Below are positions 19,148 to 27,421 of a stretch of DNA of 64,000 bases, one piece after another. Location: NCBI GenBank assembly GCA_963812885.1, contig CAWEWZ010000002.1, positions 496,001 to 560,000 of the forward strand, read 5' to 3'. Each line of letters opens with the position of its first letter. Within the stretch, counting starts at the first letter, position 1. Source of the DNA: Bog-756 sp963812885. GTDB taxonomy: Bacteria; Actinomycetota; Acidimicrobiia; Acidimicrobiales; RAAP-2. The notes under the pieces were generated by a model that saw only the letters and a program-made list of their open reading frames with translations, was not told the origin of the DNA and made no database searches. The position numbers were made by a program, and so were the translations under genes.

Positions 19148-19588
19148 TCAGTCGGTCCAGAGCCCTTTTTGATCGAGATAACTCGACGCCAGCTGGTCGA
19201 TCCTCGGACTGCCGCCGTCGACCGAGCCATCGCGGTATGGCGAATCATCAGCCAGTTGCTCACGCGCCTTGCGCCGCGCCTGGGCTTGCGCCACATCCTC
19301 GAGACTTCCTCGAGGCGCGAGGTAGTACACGAGATCGCATTCGAGTGCCGCCGCCGCCCGCTTCAGCGTGCCCAACTTGATCGTGCCCAGGACCTCGCCA
19401 TGCTCGAGACCGGAGATGGTCGACTGTCCCACTCCCATCCGGGATGCGAGCTCCGAGCTCGACATACCCAGGGCATCCCTGATCGCCCTGATCCAGCCGT
19501 CGTGCGGTGGCGGTTCGTCGGCGGCGAGCCGAAGCCGGTCGAGACGGGCGTCGAAGTACCTCCGGGTGCGTGCACTTCTTTTGCTCAT
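19148..19588 (-). CDS. Mobile mystery protein A (XRE-type helix-turn-helix), orphan
   Basis: This 146-residue protein has an N-terminal RRYFDARLDRLR region, then GWIRAIRDALGMSSSELASR, MGVGQSTISGLEHGEVLGTI and KLGTLKRAAAALECDLVYYL. This is the fixed layout of mobile mystery protein A: a leader, an XRE helix-turn-helix and a short C-terminal tail. The protein is usually encoded directly before mobile mystery protein B, a Fic-domain protein, as a toxin-antitoxin-like pair. No Fic gene lies next to it here; the gene downstream is the DUF5666-like one. Two palindromes overlap its promoter. The local DNA is more AT-rich than its surroundings, which fits transfer. Confidence 0.85.
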   Translation of the reverse strand: MSKRSARTRRYFDARLDRLRLAADEPPPHDGWIRAIRDALGMSSSELASRMGVGQSTISGLEHGEVLGTIKLGTLKRAAAALECDLVYYLAPRGSLEDVAQAQARRKAREQLADDSPYRDGSVDGGSPRIDQLASSYLDQKGLWTD

Positions 19589-19597
19589 TTGGGCAAT

Positions 19598-19650
19598 TTA
19601 TCGGCTACAGCCGATAAGCATACGAGCCAATTATCGCCTGGAGCCGATAA
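19598..19650 (-). promoter_or_regulatory. Two palindromic operators at the mobile mystery protein A promoter
   Basis: TTATCGGCTACAGCCGATAA at 19598-19617 has perfect 9-bp arms around AC. TTATCGCCTGGAGCCGATAA at 19631-19650 is the same site with one arm mismatch. Their starts are 33 bases apart, about three helical turns, and the first lies 10 bases before the start codon. They are probably bound by the XRE protein itself, giving autoregulation (inference). Confidence 0.7.
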
Positions 19651-19750
19651 TTTGCCCGAATTGAAAATTTGACGTCGCATAGGGTCCGAGTCTTCCGTGG
19701 CCGACGTCGGGCCCTTCCCGCCGATGTTGGCCGGCCGAGATGCCAGGGCG

Positions 19751-20207
19751 TCAGCCGAGGGATGAACGGATCATCGAGATGACGTCCGGCCATCCGAAGC
19801 CCACCGTTTCGCCAACAATGGTGCGGGTCGAAGGCTCGACCAGGAGCGAAGAACGGATAGCCCATGACCCGATACCCGGTCCAAGCGTCGTCGCTCATGA
19901 CCACCGGGATACGGCCCATCCCGAGTGCTGCCTGACCGACCTCGCCTGGGGACACGGTCTCGGGCCCCTTGGTGACAACTACTGCCGAAACCGATGCAGG
20001 CAGCTCGCAACGGTCGTCGCGGAGGCCTCGCCAGAACTCGTGGCAACCGTCGCAGTCAATGTGGAGAAAGGCCAACAGCAACGGCTCGGTGTACTCCCCG
20101 ACGACGACCCTGACAGGGCGACCCGACGGGGCAGTCCCTGTGAAATCCGGAGCAGGCGCAGCGTCGGCAGCTCGGGCACCCGAGGGGATCGGTCGGAGCC
20201 CGGCCAC
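19751..20207 (-). CDS. Thioredoxin-like protein with CDGC motif, one frameshift, start uncertain
   Basis: The core reads APDFTGTAPSGRPVRVVVGE, then LLLAFLHIDCDGCHEFWRGL with a redox-type CxxC (CDGC), VVVTKGPETVSPGEVG and VVMSDDAWTGYRVMGYPFF. This is a TlpA/MauD-like thioredoxin fold. Near 19848 the frame changes, and the normal end LVEPSTRTIVGETVGFGWPD continues to a stop at 19751. No good start codon or membrane anchor is visible; GTG 20207 is a guess, and the frame is open to 20345. It follows the zinc-ribbon gene on the same strand. The partner protein is unknown. Confidence 0.6.
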
Positions 20208-20278
20208 GAACGCAGGGTCCGAAAACGGGTCGGCGGGCTGTCGATCGGAGTGGGATCCAGACGCAGTCGCTTCGCCTT

Positions 20279-20527
20279 CTATCCCGGCGCCGATGCTCCG
20301 TCTTCGATCACTTCGACTCCGTTGCCATTGCCACACCACCGGCACGACACCTCCTCCACCGATTCATCGAGAACCTCGACATCCTCAACGGTGAGGTCAC
20401 CTCCTACCGAAAAATGATGGAAGGCCCGGGTCCGGCGGGTGGTGACCACGCTGAACCGCGTGAGGTTGCCGCACGCGGAGCAGCGGTAGCGGGTGGCCCC
20501 GCCCAAGGATGGCACTTCGGTCGTCAC
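20279..20527 (-). CDS. Small two-CxxC zinc-ribbon protein
   Basis: An 82-residue product starts at GTG 20527 (GTG 20536 is also possible). It has TRYRCSACGNLTRFSVVTTR near the N-terminus and EEVSCRWCGNGNGVEV near the C-terminus, so four cysteines in two CxxC pairs that could bind one zinc. The centre (AFHHFSVGGDLTVEDVEVLD) is conserved in a family of small actinobacterial proteins of unknown function. It is divergent from the exonuclease gene, and the LexA box between them could act on both. Confidence 0.65.
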   Translation of the reverse strand: MTTEVPSLGGATRYRCSACGNLTRFSVVTTRRTRAFHHFSVGGDLTVEDVEVLDESVEEVSCRWCGNGNGVEVIEDGASAPG

Positions 20528-20572
20528 CGACCACACGGTAGTCGCCTCAGCCGGCGGGCCACATCCTCCGCT

Positions 20573-20588
20573 ACGAACATATGTTCGT
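20573..20588. promoter_or_regulatory. LexA (SOS) box
   Basis: ACGAACATATGTTCGT is a perfect 16-bp palindrome and contains CGAAC-N4-GTTCG, the core of the actinobacterial LexA site. It ends 15 bases before the ATG of the exonuclease gene at 20604, beside a -10-like TAGGCT. The same palindrome lies about 45 bases upstream of the divergent zinc-ribbon gene. Confidence 0.8.
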
Positions 20589-20603
20589 CTAGGCTGACAA
20601 CCC

Positions 20604-22011
20604 ATGGAGATCGGTCGGCAACGATCATTCGATGACCTCAATACTCCTCTCCACCAGGTGACCTTCGTAGTAGTTGACGTCGAGACCACCGGAGGGTCCC
20701 CGGCGACGTCGTCACTCACCGAGGTCGCCGCCGCCCGCTACCGGGGTGGCGAGATGCTCGGCACCTACCAGACGCTCGTCCGGCCCGATGAAGGAATCCC
20801 GCCCCTGATCACGGCGCTGACCGGCATCAACGACGCCATGGTGTTCGGAGCGCCGCGTGTCGGCGAGATGCTGCCGTCATTCCTCGAGTTCATCGGCGGA
20901 GCCGTGCTGGTCGGCCACAACCTCCGGTTCGACCTCTCCTTCATCGATCACGCCTTGGTGTCCACCGGAAGGGACCGACTCGGCAATGCCGCGGTCGACA
21001 CATTGGCGCTCGCCCGGCGTCTGGTCCGCGACGTGGCACCGAACTGCAAGCTGGGCACCCTGGCCTCGATCCTCAGGCTCCCCCATCAGCCCTCTCACCG
21101 CGCTCTGACCGACGTCCTGGCCACCGGTGACCTACTGCACACGTTGCTCGAACGAGCCGGATCGTTCGGGATACTCGGACTCGAGGAATTGCTCGACCTC
21201 CCCCGGCTGGTCGGGCATCCCCAGGCCGCCAAACTCCGCCTCACCACCCGGCTCCCCCATCGACCCGGCGTCTACTGGTTCGTCGACGCGTGCCGGCACT
21301 GTTCTCTATGTGGGGAAGGCAACCGACATCCAAGCCCGGGTCCGCTCGTACTTCACCGGCGACCGCCGTCCCCAGGTGGGCCGGCTGCTTCGCCAACTCG
21401 GTGGCATCAACCATCGGGTCCTTCCCGGACCGTTGTCCGCGGCCGTGGTCGAAGCCCGGTTGATCAAGGCATGGTCACCTTCGTTCAACCGACAGGGTAA
21501 GGCGAAGAGGAGGAACGCCGGGACGACGTCTCGAGGTCAGGATCGGAAGACGCCCCGTGGCGTCCGCCCACGTGGTCGTCGACCGATCTGGACCGACGAA
21601 CAACTGGCCGATGAACCGGTCAGGCTCCTGTTGCCCATGGTCGACGAGCTCACCCACCTCGCCGGTCAGCGACGTTACGAGGAGGCGGCCTCGATCCGAG
21701 ACGAAGCCGAGCGGTTGCGCCATCTGGCCACCCGCCATCGGCGGGTGGAGTCCCTTCGCGCCGCCGGGCGCGTGGTCTTGGCCGTCGAAGGCGAGGGTAC
21801 CGTCGTCCTCGTCGACGGGCTGCTCGAGGACGGAACTGCTCCGCTGGATCCCGACGGCCACCGGGACGAGCGAATCATCATCGCCCAGTGGCTCGCGGCC
21901 CACCCCGAACGGGTCCGTGTCCTCGAGGTCGGATCTCAGGATGGAATAAGCATGCCCGCGGCCCGCATCCCGAAGCTCCTGGAGCTCAGCCGGGCCGATT
22001 CAGCTGCGTGA
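20604..22011 (+). CDS. DEDDh exonuclease fused to GIY-YIG (UvrC-like) nuclease and UVR motif, one frameshift
   Basis: The N-terminal part (about residues 15-190) is a DnaQ-type 3'-5' exonuclease: FVVVDVETTGGSPATSSLTE (Exo I), VGHNLRFDLSFI (Exo II) and SHRALTDVLATGDLL (Exo III with DEDDh histidine). Next comes LPHRPGVYWFVDA, the start of a GIY-YIG domain. At about 21290 the frame changes and the domain continues as GTVLYVGKATDIQARVRSYF and VEARLIKAWSPSFNRQG. A UVR helix pair (QRRYEEAASIRDEAERLRHL) follows. The whole, about 470 residues, resembles the actinobacterial family that includes M. tuberculosis Rv2191. A LexA box lies just upstream, so it is probably a DNA-damage-induced repair nuclease. 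Confidence 0.85.
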
Positions 22012-22013
22012 CC

Positions 22014-23108
22014 TCAGGGCGTACCTTCCTCGGCGGATGCCAGCTGCGATACCCGGATCAGCGCTTCGAGCACCGCGTCGGCGCGTCCGTCATCGATCAC
22101 CTCACAGGCCAGAGACACCCCGGAACCCAGATCGGCGGCACGACCGATGACCACGAGGGCGGCCGCCGCATTGAGCACGGCGATATCCCGGTGGGGCGAC
22201 GGCTCACCGCCGATGACCTGCCGTATGGCGTCGGCGTTGAAGGCGGCGTCCCCTCCCCGAAGGTCCTCGATGGTGGCCGGGGCCAGACCCAGCTCGGCCG
22301 GATCCACCCGATACATCGAGGTTTCGTAGCGGGCGTCCACCGACACCACCAATTCGTGCACGGTTGACGGTCCGGTGGTGCTCAGTTCGTCCAGACCGTC
22401 GTCGCCGTAGACGATCATGGCCCGACGGGTGCCGTTGGCAGCGAGCACGCCGAGCATCTTGTCGGCCATCGCCGGGTTGCTCACCCCGATCACCTGGTAC
22501 CCGGCACGACCGGGGTTGGCCAGCGGTCCGAGGTAGTTGAACACGGTCGGTATACCCAACTCCTTGCGGACCGGCGCTGCGAACCGCATCGCCGGGTGGA
22601 AGCGGGGTGCGAAGCAGAAGCCCATGCCCACCTCGTCGATGCACCGGGCGACGCCCTCCGGCCCGAGATCGGCGACCACACCGAGCGACTCGAGGACGTC
22701 GGCCGCTCCGACCGCAGAGGACGAAGCACGACCCCCGTGCTTGCACACCTTGGCCCCGGTTGCCGCCACCACCAGGGCGGCGATGGTGGACACGTTGATG
22801 CTCCTCAGCCGGTCTCCTCCCGTTCCGCAGGTGTCGACGACCTCGATGCCCGCGGGCAGATCCAGCGGAACGGCATGGGCGACCATGGCCCGGACGAAGC
22901 CGGTCATCTCGGCCACCGACTCCCCCTTGGCCCGCAGCGCCACGGCCAGGGCGGCGATTTGCGACGGGGCGGCGGCACCCGAGAGCACCTGGCCGAGCAC
23001 CGCCTCGGACTGTTCGGCGGTCATCGACCTGCCGGCCAGGAGCTCGGTCAGGACTCCGGGCCATCCGCCGAGCGACTGGAAGGATTCGGACACTTCGGCG
23101 TCGGCCAC
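22014..23108 (-). CDS. trpD: Anthranilate phosphoribosyltransferase
   Basis: This 364-residue enzyme of tryptophan synthesis transfers the phosphoribosyl group to anthranilate. It starts at GTG 23108, three bases after the acyl-CoA dehydrogenase stop, and the longer open frame upstream is that gene read in another frame. Motifs are VVDTCGTGGDRLRSINVSTI (PRPP binding), VCKHGGRASSSAVGAADVLE, FCFAPRFHPAMRFAAPVRKE, VFNYLGPLANPGRAGYQVIG and VLNAAAALVVIG. In most TrpD proteins the second motif reads KHGNR; here it is KHGGR. No other trp gene is in the window, and close coupling to a lipid-type dehydrogenase is unusual. Confidence 0.92.
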   Translation of the reverse strand: MADAEVSESFQSLGGWPGVLTELLAGRSMTAEQSEAVLGQVLSGAAAPSQIAALAVALRAKGESVAEMTGFVRAMVAHAVPLDLPAGIEVVDTCGTGGDRLRSINVSTIAALVVAATGAKVCKHGGRASSSAVGAADVLESLGVVADLGPEGVARCIDEVGMGFCFAPRFHPAMRFAAPVRKELGIPTVFNYLGPLANPGRAGYQVIGVSNPAMADKMLGVLAANGTRRAMIVYGDDGLDELSTTGPSTVHELVVSVDARYETSMYRVDPAELGLAPATIEDLRGGDAAFNADAIRQVIGGEPSPHRDIAVLNAAAALVVIGRAADLGSGVSLACEVIDDGRADAVLEALIRVSQLASAEEGTP

Positions 23109-23110
23109 GG

Positions 23111-24292
23111 TCAGTCCCACCACAGATCGTGACCGAGGACGCCCCGGGCGATGAGGCCGAGCTGGACCTGGGAGGTTCCTTCCACAATGGTGAGCTGGCG
23201 CGCATCCCGATACCACTGCTCGGTGGGGTGGTCCTCCATGTACCCGGCAGCACCGAGCAGCTGTACGGCGAGGCCAGAGGCCCGCACGGCCAGTTCGGTG
23301 GCGAAGTACTTGGCCATCGACAGGAAGGGCACGAACTCCTTGGTGAACTTCCCCTGGTCGGCGAGCCAGGCTGCACGATAGGTGAGCAGGCGGGCCGCCT
23401 CGATATCGACGGCGGTCTTGGCGATCTCCCACTGGATCCCCTGGAAGTCGGCGATGGTCCCTCCGAAGGCTTCGCGCTGCTTGACGTACTCGGTGGCGTA
23501 CATCAGCGCCCCCTCGGCCAGGCCGATCCCCCGGGCGGCCACGATCGGGCGCATGGCATTGAGTCCCAGCATGGCCAACCGGAACCCGCCCACCTCGCCG
23601 ATCACGTTTTCGGCCGGTACCCGAACTCCGTCCAGGACCAGTTCGCCGGTGTCGACGCCGCGCACCCCCATCTTGTGATCGGTCCGTCCGAGCGAGACAC
23701 CGGCCCAGTCCCGCTCCACGATGAAGGCGGTGATCGAGTCGTGGGCCCTGGAGGCCGGGTCTCCCGTCTTGGCGAAGACGGTGTACCAATCGGCCTCGCG
23801 GACACCCGACATCCAGCATTTCGTACCAGAGAGGATCCAATCCCCGTCGTGGCCCGATGCGGTGTCGGGCACTGCCCTGGTTCTCATGCCGGCGACATCG
23901 CTGCCCGCCTGCACCTCGGAGAGGCCGAACCCGGCCCTGACCTCCCCGGTGGCGATGCCGGGAAGATACCGCTGTTTCTGGTCCTCGTTGCCGGCGATGA
24001 GGACCGGCCCCACCGGGAGCCGGGTCAACAGCAGCATCAAGGCGGCCGTATTCGAGTACTTGGCCACTTCCTCGATGGCCACGGTCAGACCCAGGATGCC
24101 GCCGCCCGACCCTCCCAGCTCGGTCGGAAGGCAGAGTCCGAGCAGGTCGGCGTCCCTGAACGCCTCGAAGATATCCGACGGGTAGTCACCGGTCGTGTCG
24201 ATCTCGCGAGCACGCGGCCTGATCTTGTCCTGGGCCAGACGCCGCACGCTCTCCTGGAGAGCAAGAAGTTCGGGTGACAGGTCGAAGTCCAC
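23111..24292 (-). CDS. Acyl-CoA dehydrogenase
   Basis: This 393-residue flavoenzyme has DFDLSPELLALQESVRRLAQ at the N-terminal helical domain, FGLSEVQAGSDVAGMRTRAV and WILSGTKCWMSGVREADWYT (flavin- and substrate-binding middle domain), and a C-terminal domain with GYMEDHPTEQWYRDARQLTI followed by VEGTSQVQLGLIARGVLG. The glutamate of VEGTSQ is the usual catalytic base. It introduces a double bond in acyl-CoA during beta-oxidation; chain-length preference cannot be read. It is divergent from the SDR gene. Confidence 0.93.
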   Translation of the reverse strand: MDFDLSPELLALQESVRRLAQDKIRPRAREIDTTGDYPSDIFEAFRDADLLGLCLPTELGGSGGGILGLTVAIEEVAKYSNTAALMLLLTRLPVGPVLIAGNEDQKQRYLPGIATGEVRAGFGLSEVQAGSDVAGMRTRAVPDTASGHDGDWILSGTKCWMSGVREADWYTVFAKTGDPASRAHDSITAFIVERDWAGVSLGRTDHKMGVRGVDTGELVLDGVRVPAENVIGEVGGFRLAMLGLNAMRPIVAARGIGLAEGALMYATEYVKQREAFGGTIADFQGIQWEIAKTAVDIEAARLLTYRAAWLADQGKFTKEFVPFLSMAKYFATELAVRASGLAVQLLGAAGYMEDHPTEQWYRDARQLTIVEGTSQVQLGLIARGVLGHDLWWD

Positions 24293-24367
24293 GGTCGATG
24301 AGGCTACCCGAGGACCTGCGGGCTACCAGCCGGATCGGCCCGATCGTGCGGCGTAGGCTCTCGACCC

Positions 24368-25312
24368 ATGGCTCCCCCGGGACTCCGACCTCCGCCGCCG
24401 ACCGGTGCATCCGCGCTTCCGGCCGGAACCTACGTCAACCGGGTGGTGGTCGTCACCGGCGGGGGGACCGGCCTGGGCAAGGCCATCGCCAGCGAGTTCG
24501 CCCGGCTTGGCGCCTCGGTGGCCATCCTCAGCCGCAGCGAGGACCACCGGGACGCCGGAGTGGAAGCGGTCCGGGAGGCAGGGGGTCAGGGGATGTCGTC
24601 CCCGTGCGACATCCGGGAGCCGGAGTCGGTGGCCGCCGCGCTCGATGCCGTCGAGTCCGAGTTCGGCCCCATCGACGCCCTGGTCAACAACGCGGCAGGC
24701 AATTTCCCGGTGCCGGCCGAGGACATGAGTCCGAACGCGTGGCGCACCGTGGTCGACATCGTGCTCAACGGCACCTTCTACTGCTGCCGGGACCTGGCCC
24801 GTCGTCTGATTCCGGCCGATCGCGATGGGGCCATCGTCAACGTGGGCGCCTCTTACGCCTGGACAGGGGGGCCAGGATTCGCCCACTCGGCGGCGGCCAA
24901 GGCGGGGGTGAAGAACCTCACCGAGACCCTGGCCGTGGAATGGGCCCCCTATGGCATCAGGGTGAACGGCCTCGTCCCCGGGCTGATGCCCCACGAGGAC
25001 GAGACGGCAGCCATCGCCGCGGTGCCGGGCAAGTATGAGGGACAGGACTCCCGGGTCCCGGCCGGGCGGGTCGGCTTCCCCCGGGAGCTGGCCTGGGCCG
25101 CCACCTATCTCTGCTCTCCGTACGCCACGTACATCAGCGGCCATTCACTGGTGGTGGACGGGGCCAATTGGCAGCGACGCCACACCGTGCAACCGCCATT
25201 CACGCCCATCCGGGAACAGCTCGACCGACCCCCTTTCGATCCCGAGAGTTCGCGACCCCGCCGCGTCGCACCTTCGGACCCGATCGATCCGCCGACGGAA
25301 GCCGATGGATGA
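24368..25312 (+). CDS. SDR family oxidoreductase, 2,4-dienoyl-CoA-reductase-like
   Basis: This 314-residue protein has the Rossmann motif VVVTGGGTGLGKAIASEFAR, SSPCDIREPESVAAALDAVE and DALVNNAAGNFPVPAEDM, as in bacterial DECR-like SDRs. In place of the YxxxK catalytic pair it has HSAAAKAGVKNLTETLAVEW: the lysine is kept and the tyrosine is a serine, as happens in dienoyl-CoA reductases. The 25-residue N-terminal extension and 40-residue proline-rich tail are family variants. Its place beside an acyl-CoA dehydrogenase, P450 and LLM genes suggests a lipid-degradation role (inference). Confidence 0.85.
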   Translation: MAPPGLRPPPPTGASALPAGTYVNRVVVVTGGGTGLGKAIASEFARLGASVAILSRSEDHRDAGVEAVREAGGQGMSSPCDIREPESVAAALDAVESEFGPIDALVNNAAGNFPVPAEDMSPNAWRTVVDIVLNGTFYCCRDLARRLIPADRDGAIVNVGASYAWTGGPGFAHSAAAKAGVKNLTETLAVEWAPYGIRVNGLVPGLMPHEDETAAIAAVPGKYEGQDSRVPAGRVGFPRELAWAATYLCSPYATYISGHSLVVDGANWQRRHTVQPPFTPIREQLDRPPFDPESSRPRRVAPSDPIDPPTEADG

Positions 25313-25457
25313 GTGACGTGGGCGACGCCACATGCTGGCACCACCACTACGCGTGAGCGATCGTGCCGACCACTGAGCGCGTGGGCTATACATGAACCAC
25401 CGCTCAGTCTCCTCTGCCCTGGGGAACCGCCTTCGACCCGGGACGCGCGCTCCCGCG

Positions 25458-26678
25458 TCAGGCGGTCCCGAAGATTAGCGGGGCCGAACGGACACCGGCG
25501 ATGACCGGGGAGGCAGTGCGCACCACCGGCCCGGCCAGCTCGACGGAGCCGAATCGGGACAGGAGCTCCTCGAGGAGGATCCGGCCCTCCAACCGGGCCA
25601 GGACGGCGCCCACGCAGAAATGGGGGCCGAAGCCGAAGGCCACGTGCGGATTGGGGTCCCGGGCCGGATCGAACACGTCGGCGGTGGGGCCGAACACCGA
25701 TTCGTCCCGGTTGGCCGAGGCGTACAACATCAACACCGGCTCATCGGGGCCGAGCTCACATCCGCCCAGCTCGGTGGGCCGGGTCGTCGTCCGCATGAAC
25801 GACACCACCGGCGTGGTCCATCGGAGCATCTCCTCGACGGCAAGGGACAAGGCCCTCGGTGCCGACGCCGACACCCGTGACCGGAGCGATGGCCAGGCCC
25901 CCGGGTCGGCGGCCAACGCCACCAACCCTCCGGACATCATGTTCCTGGTGGTCTCGTTGCCGGCCACGAGGAGCTGCACGAGGAACATGCCCAGCTCGGC
26001 ATCGGTCAGACGGTCGCCGTCGATCTCGGCGGAACCCAGTTCGGAGATGATCCCCTCGCCGGGATGGGCCCGACGCTCAGCCGCTGAGGCCAGTAGATAG
26101 GTCACCATCTCGGCACTGAGGGCCTGGCGCTCTTCCTCGGGCCAGTCGGTGGCCCCGGGGATGACCGCCTCGGACCACTTGAAGAACTGGGGCCATTCCT
26201 CCTCGGGCATTCCCATGAGGTCGCTGATCACCTGCAACGGGAGTGGCACGGCCACTTCCGGGACGAAGTCGATCGGCTCCCCGGGTTCGATGCGGTCGAC
26301 CAGGGCCCTCGTACGAGCTCGCACGCCGTCCTCGAGGCTCCGGACGAAGGAGGGCCGGAATCCGGGTTGGACCAGGGTGCGGTATCGGGTGTGGTCGGGA
26401 GGATCGGTATGCATCATGGTCGGTGGGGTCGGATACTCGGCTCCGATCTCGAACACCATGATCCCCTTGGCCGAACAGAACGTGGCCGGGTCGCGGGAGA
26501 CGGCCACGACGTCGGCATGGCGGCTGACCACCCAGAAGCCGAGCGACTGGTTCCGGGTCACCGGAGCCTCAGCCCGGAGCCGGGCGTAGAGAGGGAACGG
26601 GTCGCCGGCGTAGAAATCGGGGTCGAGCAACGGGGCGGTCAGATCCTCGCTGCCCGCCACCGTCTCGGTGCTCGTCAT
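25458..26678 (-). CDS. Cytochrome P450
   Basis: This 406-residue bacterial class P450 has I-helix VQLLVAGNETTRNMMSGGLV, the K-helix glutamate/arginine region (LSLAVEEMLRWTTPVVSFMR) and the heme loop VAFGFGPHFCVGAVLARLEG with the proximal cysteine. It acts with ferredoxin partners, none of which is encoded here. The substrate is unknown. It is followed at once by the cupin gene's end on the same strand (13 bases from its start). Confidence 0.93.
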   Translation of the reverse strand: MTSTETVAGSEDLTAPLLDPDFYAGDPFPLYARLRAEAPVTRNQSLGFWVVSRHADVVAVSRDPATFCSAKGIMVFEIGAEYPTPPTMMHTDPPDHTRYRTLVQPGFRPSFVRSLEDGVRARTRALVDRIEPGEPIDFVPEVAVPLPLQVISDLMGMPEEEWPQFFKWSEAVIPGATDWPEEERQALSAEMVTYLLASAAERRAHPGEGIISELGSAEIDGDRLTDAELGMFLVQLLVAGNETTRNMMSGGLVALAADPGAWPSLRSRVSASAPRALSLAVEEMLRWTTPVVSFMRTTTRPTELGGCELGPDEPVLMLYASANRDESVFGPTADVFDPARDPNPHVAFGFGPHFCVGAVLARLEGRILLEELLSRFGSVELAGPVVRTASPVIAGVRSAPLIFGTA

Positions 26679-26691
26679 GCTGTCGCCCGAC

Positions 26692-27162
26692 TCAGGTGAC
26701 GATGACGCCGGTCGGCGTGGCGAGTCCCTGCGCCTCAGCGAGAGCCTGATAACCGGCCAGGGCGGTCGAGCCGTCGGTCACACTCTCGACCGAGCCGTCA
26801 GGGGCCAGATCGAGCAGCGCTCCCTCGATGACGAACAACACATCAGTGACCTCGCCGTTGTCAGTGGGTACGTCGAGGGTGTGGACCGAGCCAGCCGGCT
26901 CCCTGATGTACGAACCGGCGGTGCTGTAGAAGTCGTACTCGAGATAGTGCCAGCGGCCCGAGATGGTGTAGCCGTCCACCGGGCCGGTGTGCCGGTGGAT
27001 CTGGAGCCTGGCTCCGGGCTCGAACCGGTTCCGAACCACCCAGATTCCGGCGCCGGCGTCCACCCGCAACACCTTGAGCCAGATACCACCGGTGGCGTCC
27101 ACCCAGGGCAGGTCGTCCTCTGCGGCATGGCGGACAACACCAGCGGTTTCAACCGTCGTCAT
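26692..27162 (-). CDS. Cupin, 2,4'-dihydroxyacetophenone-dioxygenase-like
   Basis: A 156-residue product starts at ATG 27162, which has GGAGGG upstream; a longer open frame above it is not coding. The cupin core reads WVVRNRFEPGARLQIHRHTG, YTISGRWHYLEYDFYS and YIREPAGSVHTLDVPTDNGE, supplying three histidines and a glutamate as possible metal ligands. It resembles the cupin family named after 2,4'-dihydroxyacetophenone dioxygenase. The substrate is not known. It lies just before the P450 gene on the same strand, and they are likely co-transcribed. Confidence 0.8.
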   Translation of the reverse strand: MTTVETAGVVRHAAEDDLPWVDATGGIWLKVLRVDAGAGIWVVRNRFEPGARLQIHRHTGPVDGYTISGRWHYLEYDFYSTAGSYIREPAGSVHTLDVPTDNGEVTDVLFVIEGALLDLAPDGSVESVTDGSTALAGYQALAEAQGLATPTGVIVT

Positions 27163-27421
27163 TCGGGTTCCCTCCCTCTGTACTTCACCGGCCTCAGTAC
27201 GGCACCCCGGGCACGGGACGCCACCCGGCCCAGTCTGCCGGAGCCCGGTCACCGATGCCATTCGAATCCAGGAAGTGCCACCCACTCGACGAGGCCCGGT
27301 CGTGGTGTCCCGTCGGCGGTTCGGGGCGATGACTCTTGGCTGCCGGCCGTCGATAGCATCCCGGGCGTGATCCGATCGGGGCGAGCGACGACTCCAGCCG
27401 GACGGTCCGAGAGCGCCGACC

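Noticed and set aside
24293..24367. GATCGG-CCCGATC-like palindrome between the divergent acyl-CoA dehydrogenase and SDR genes as an operator
   Set aside because: It is short and imperfect, and such GATC-rich palindromes are frequent by chance in this GC-rich DNA.
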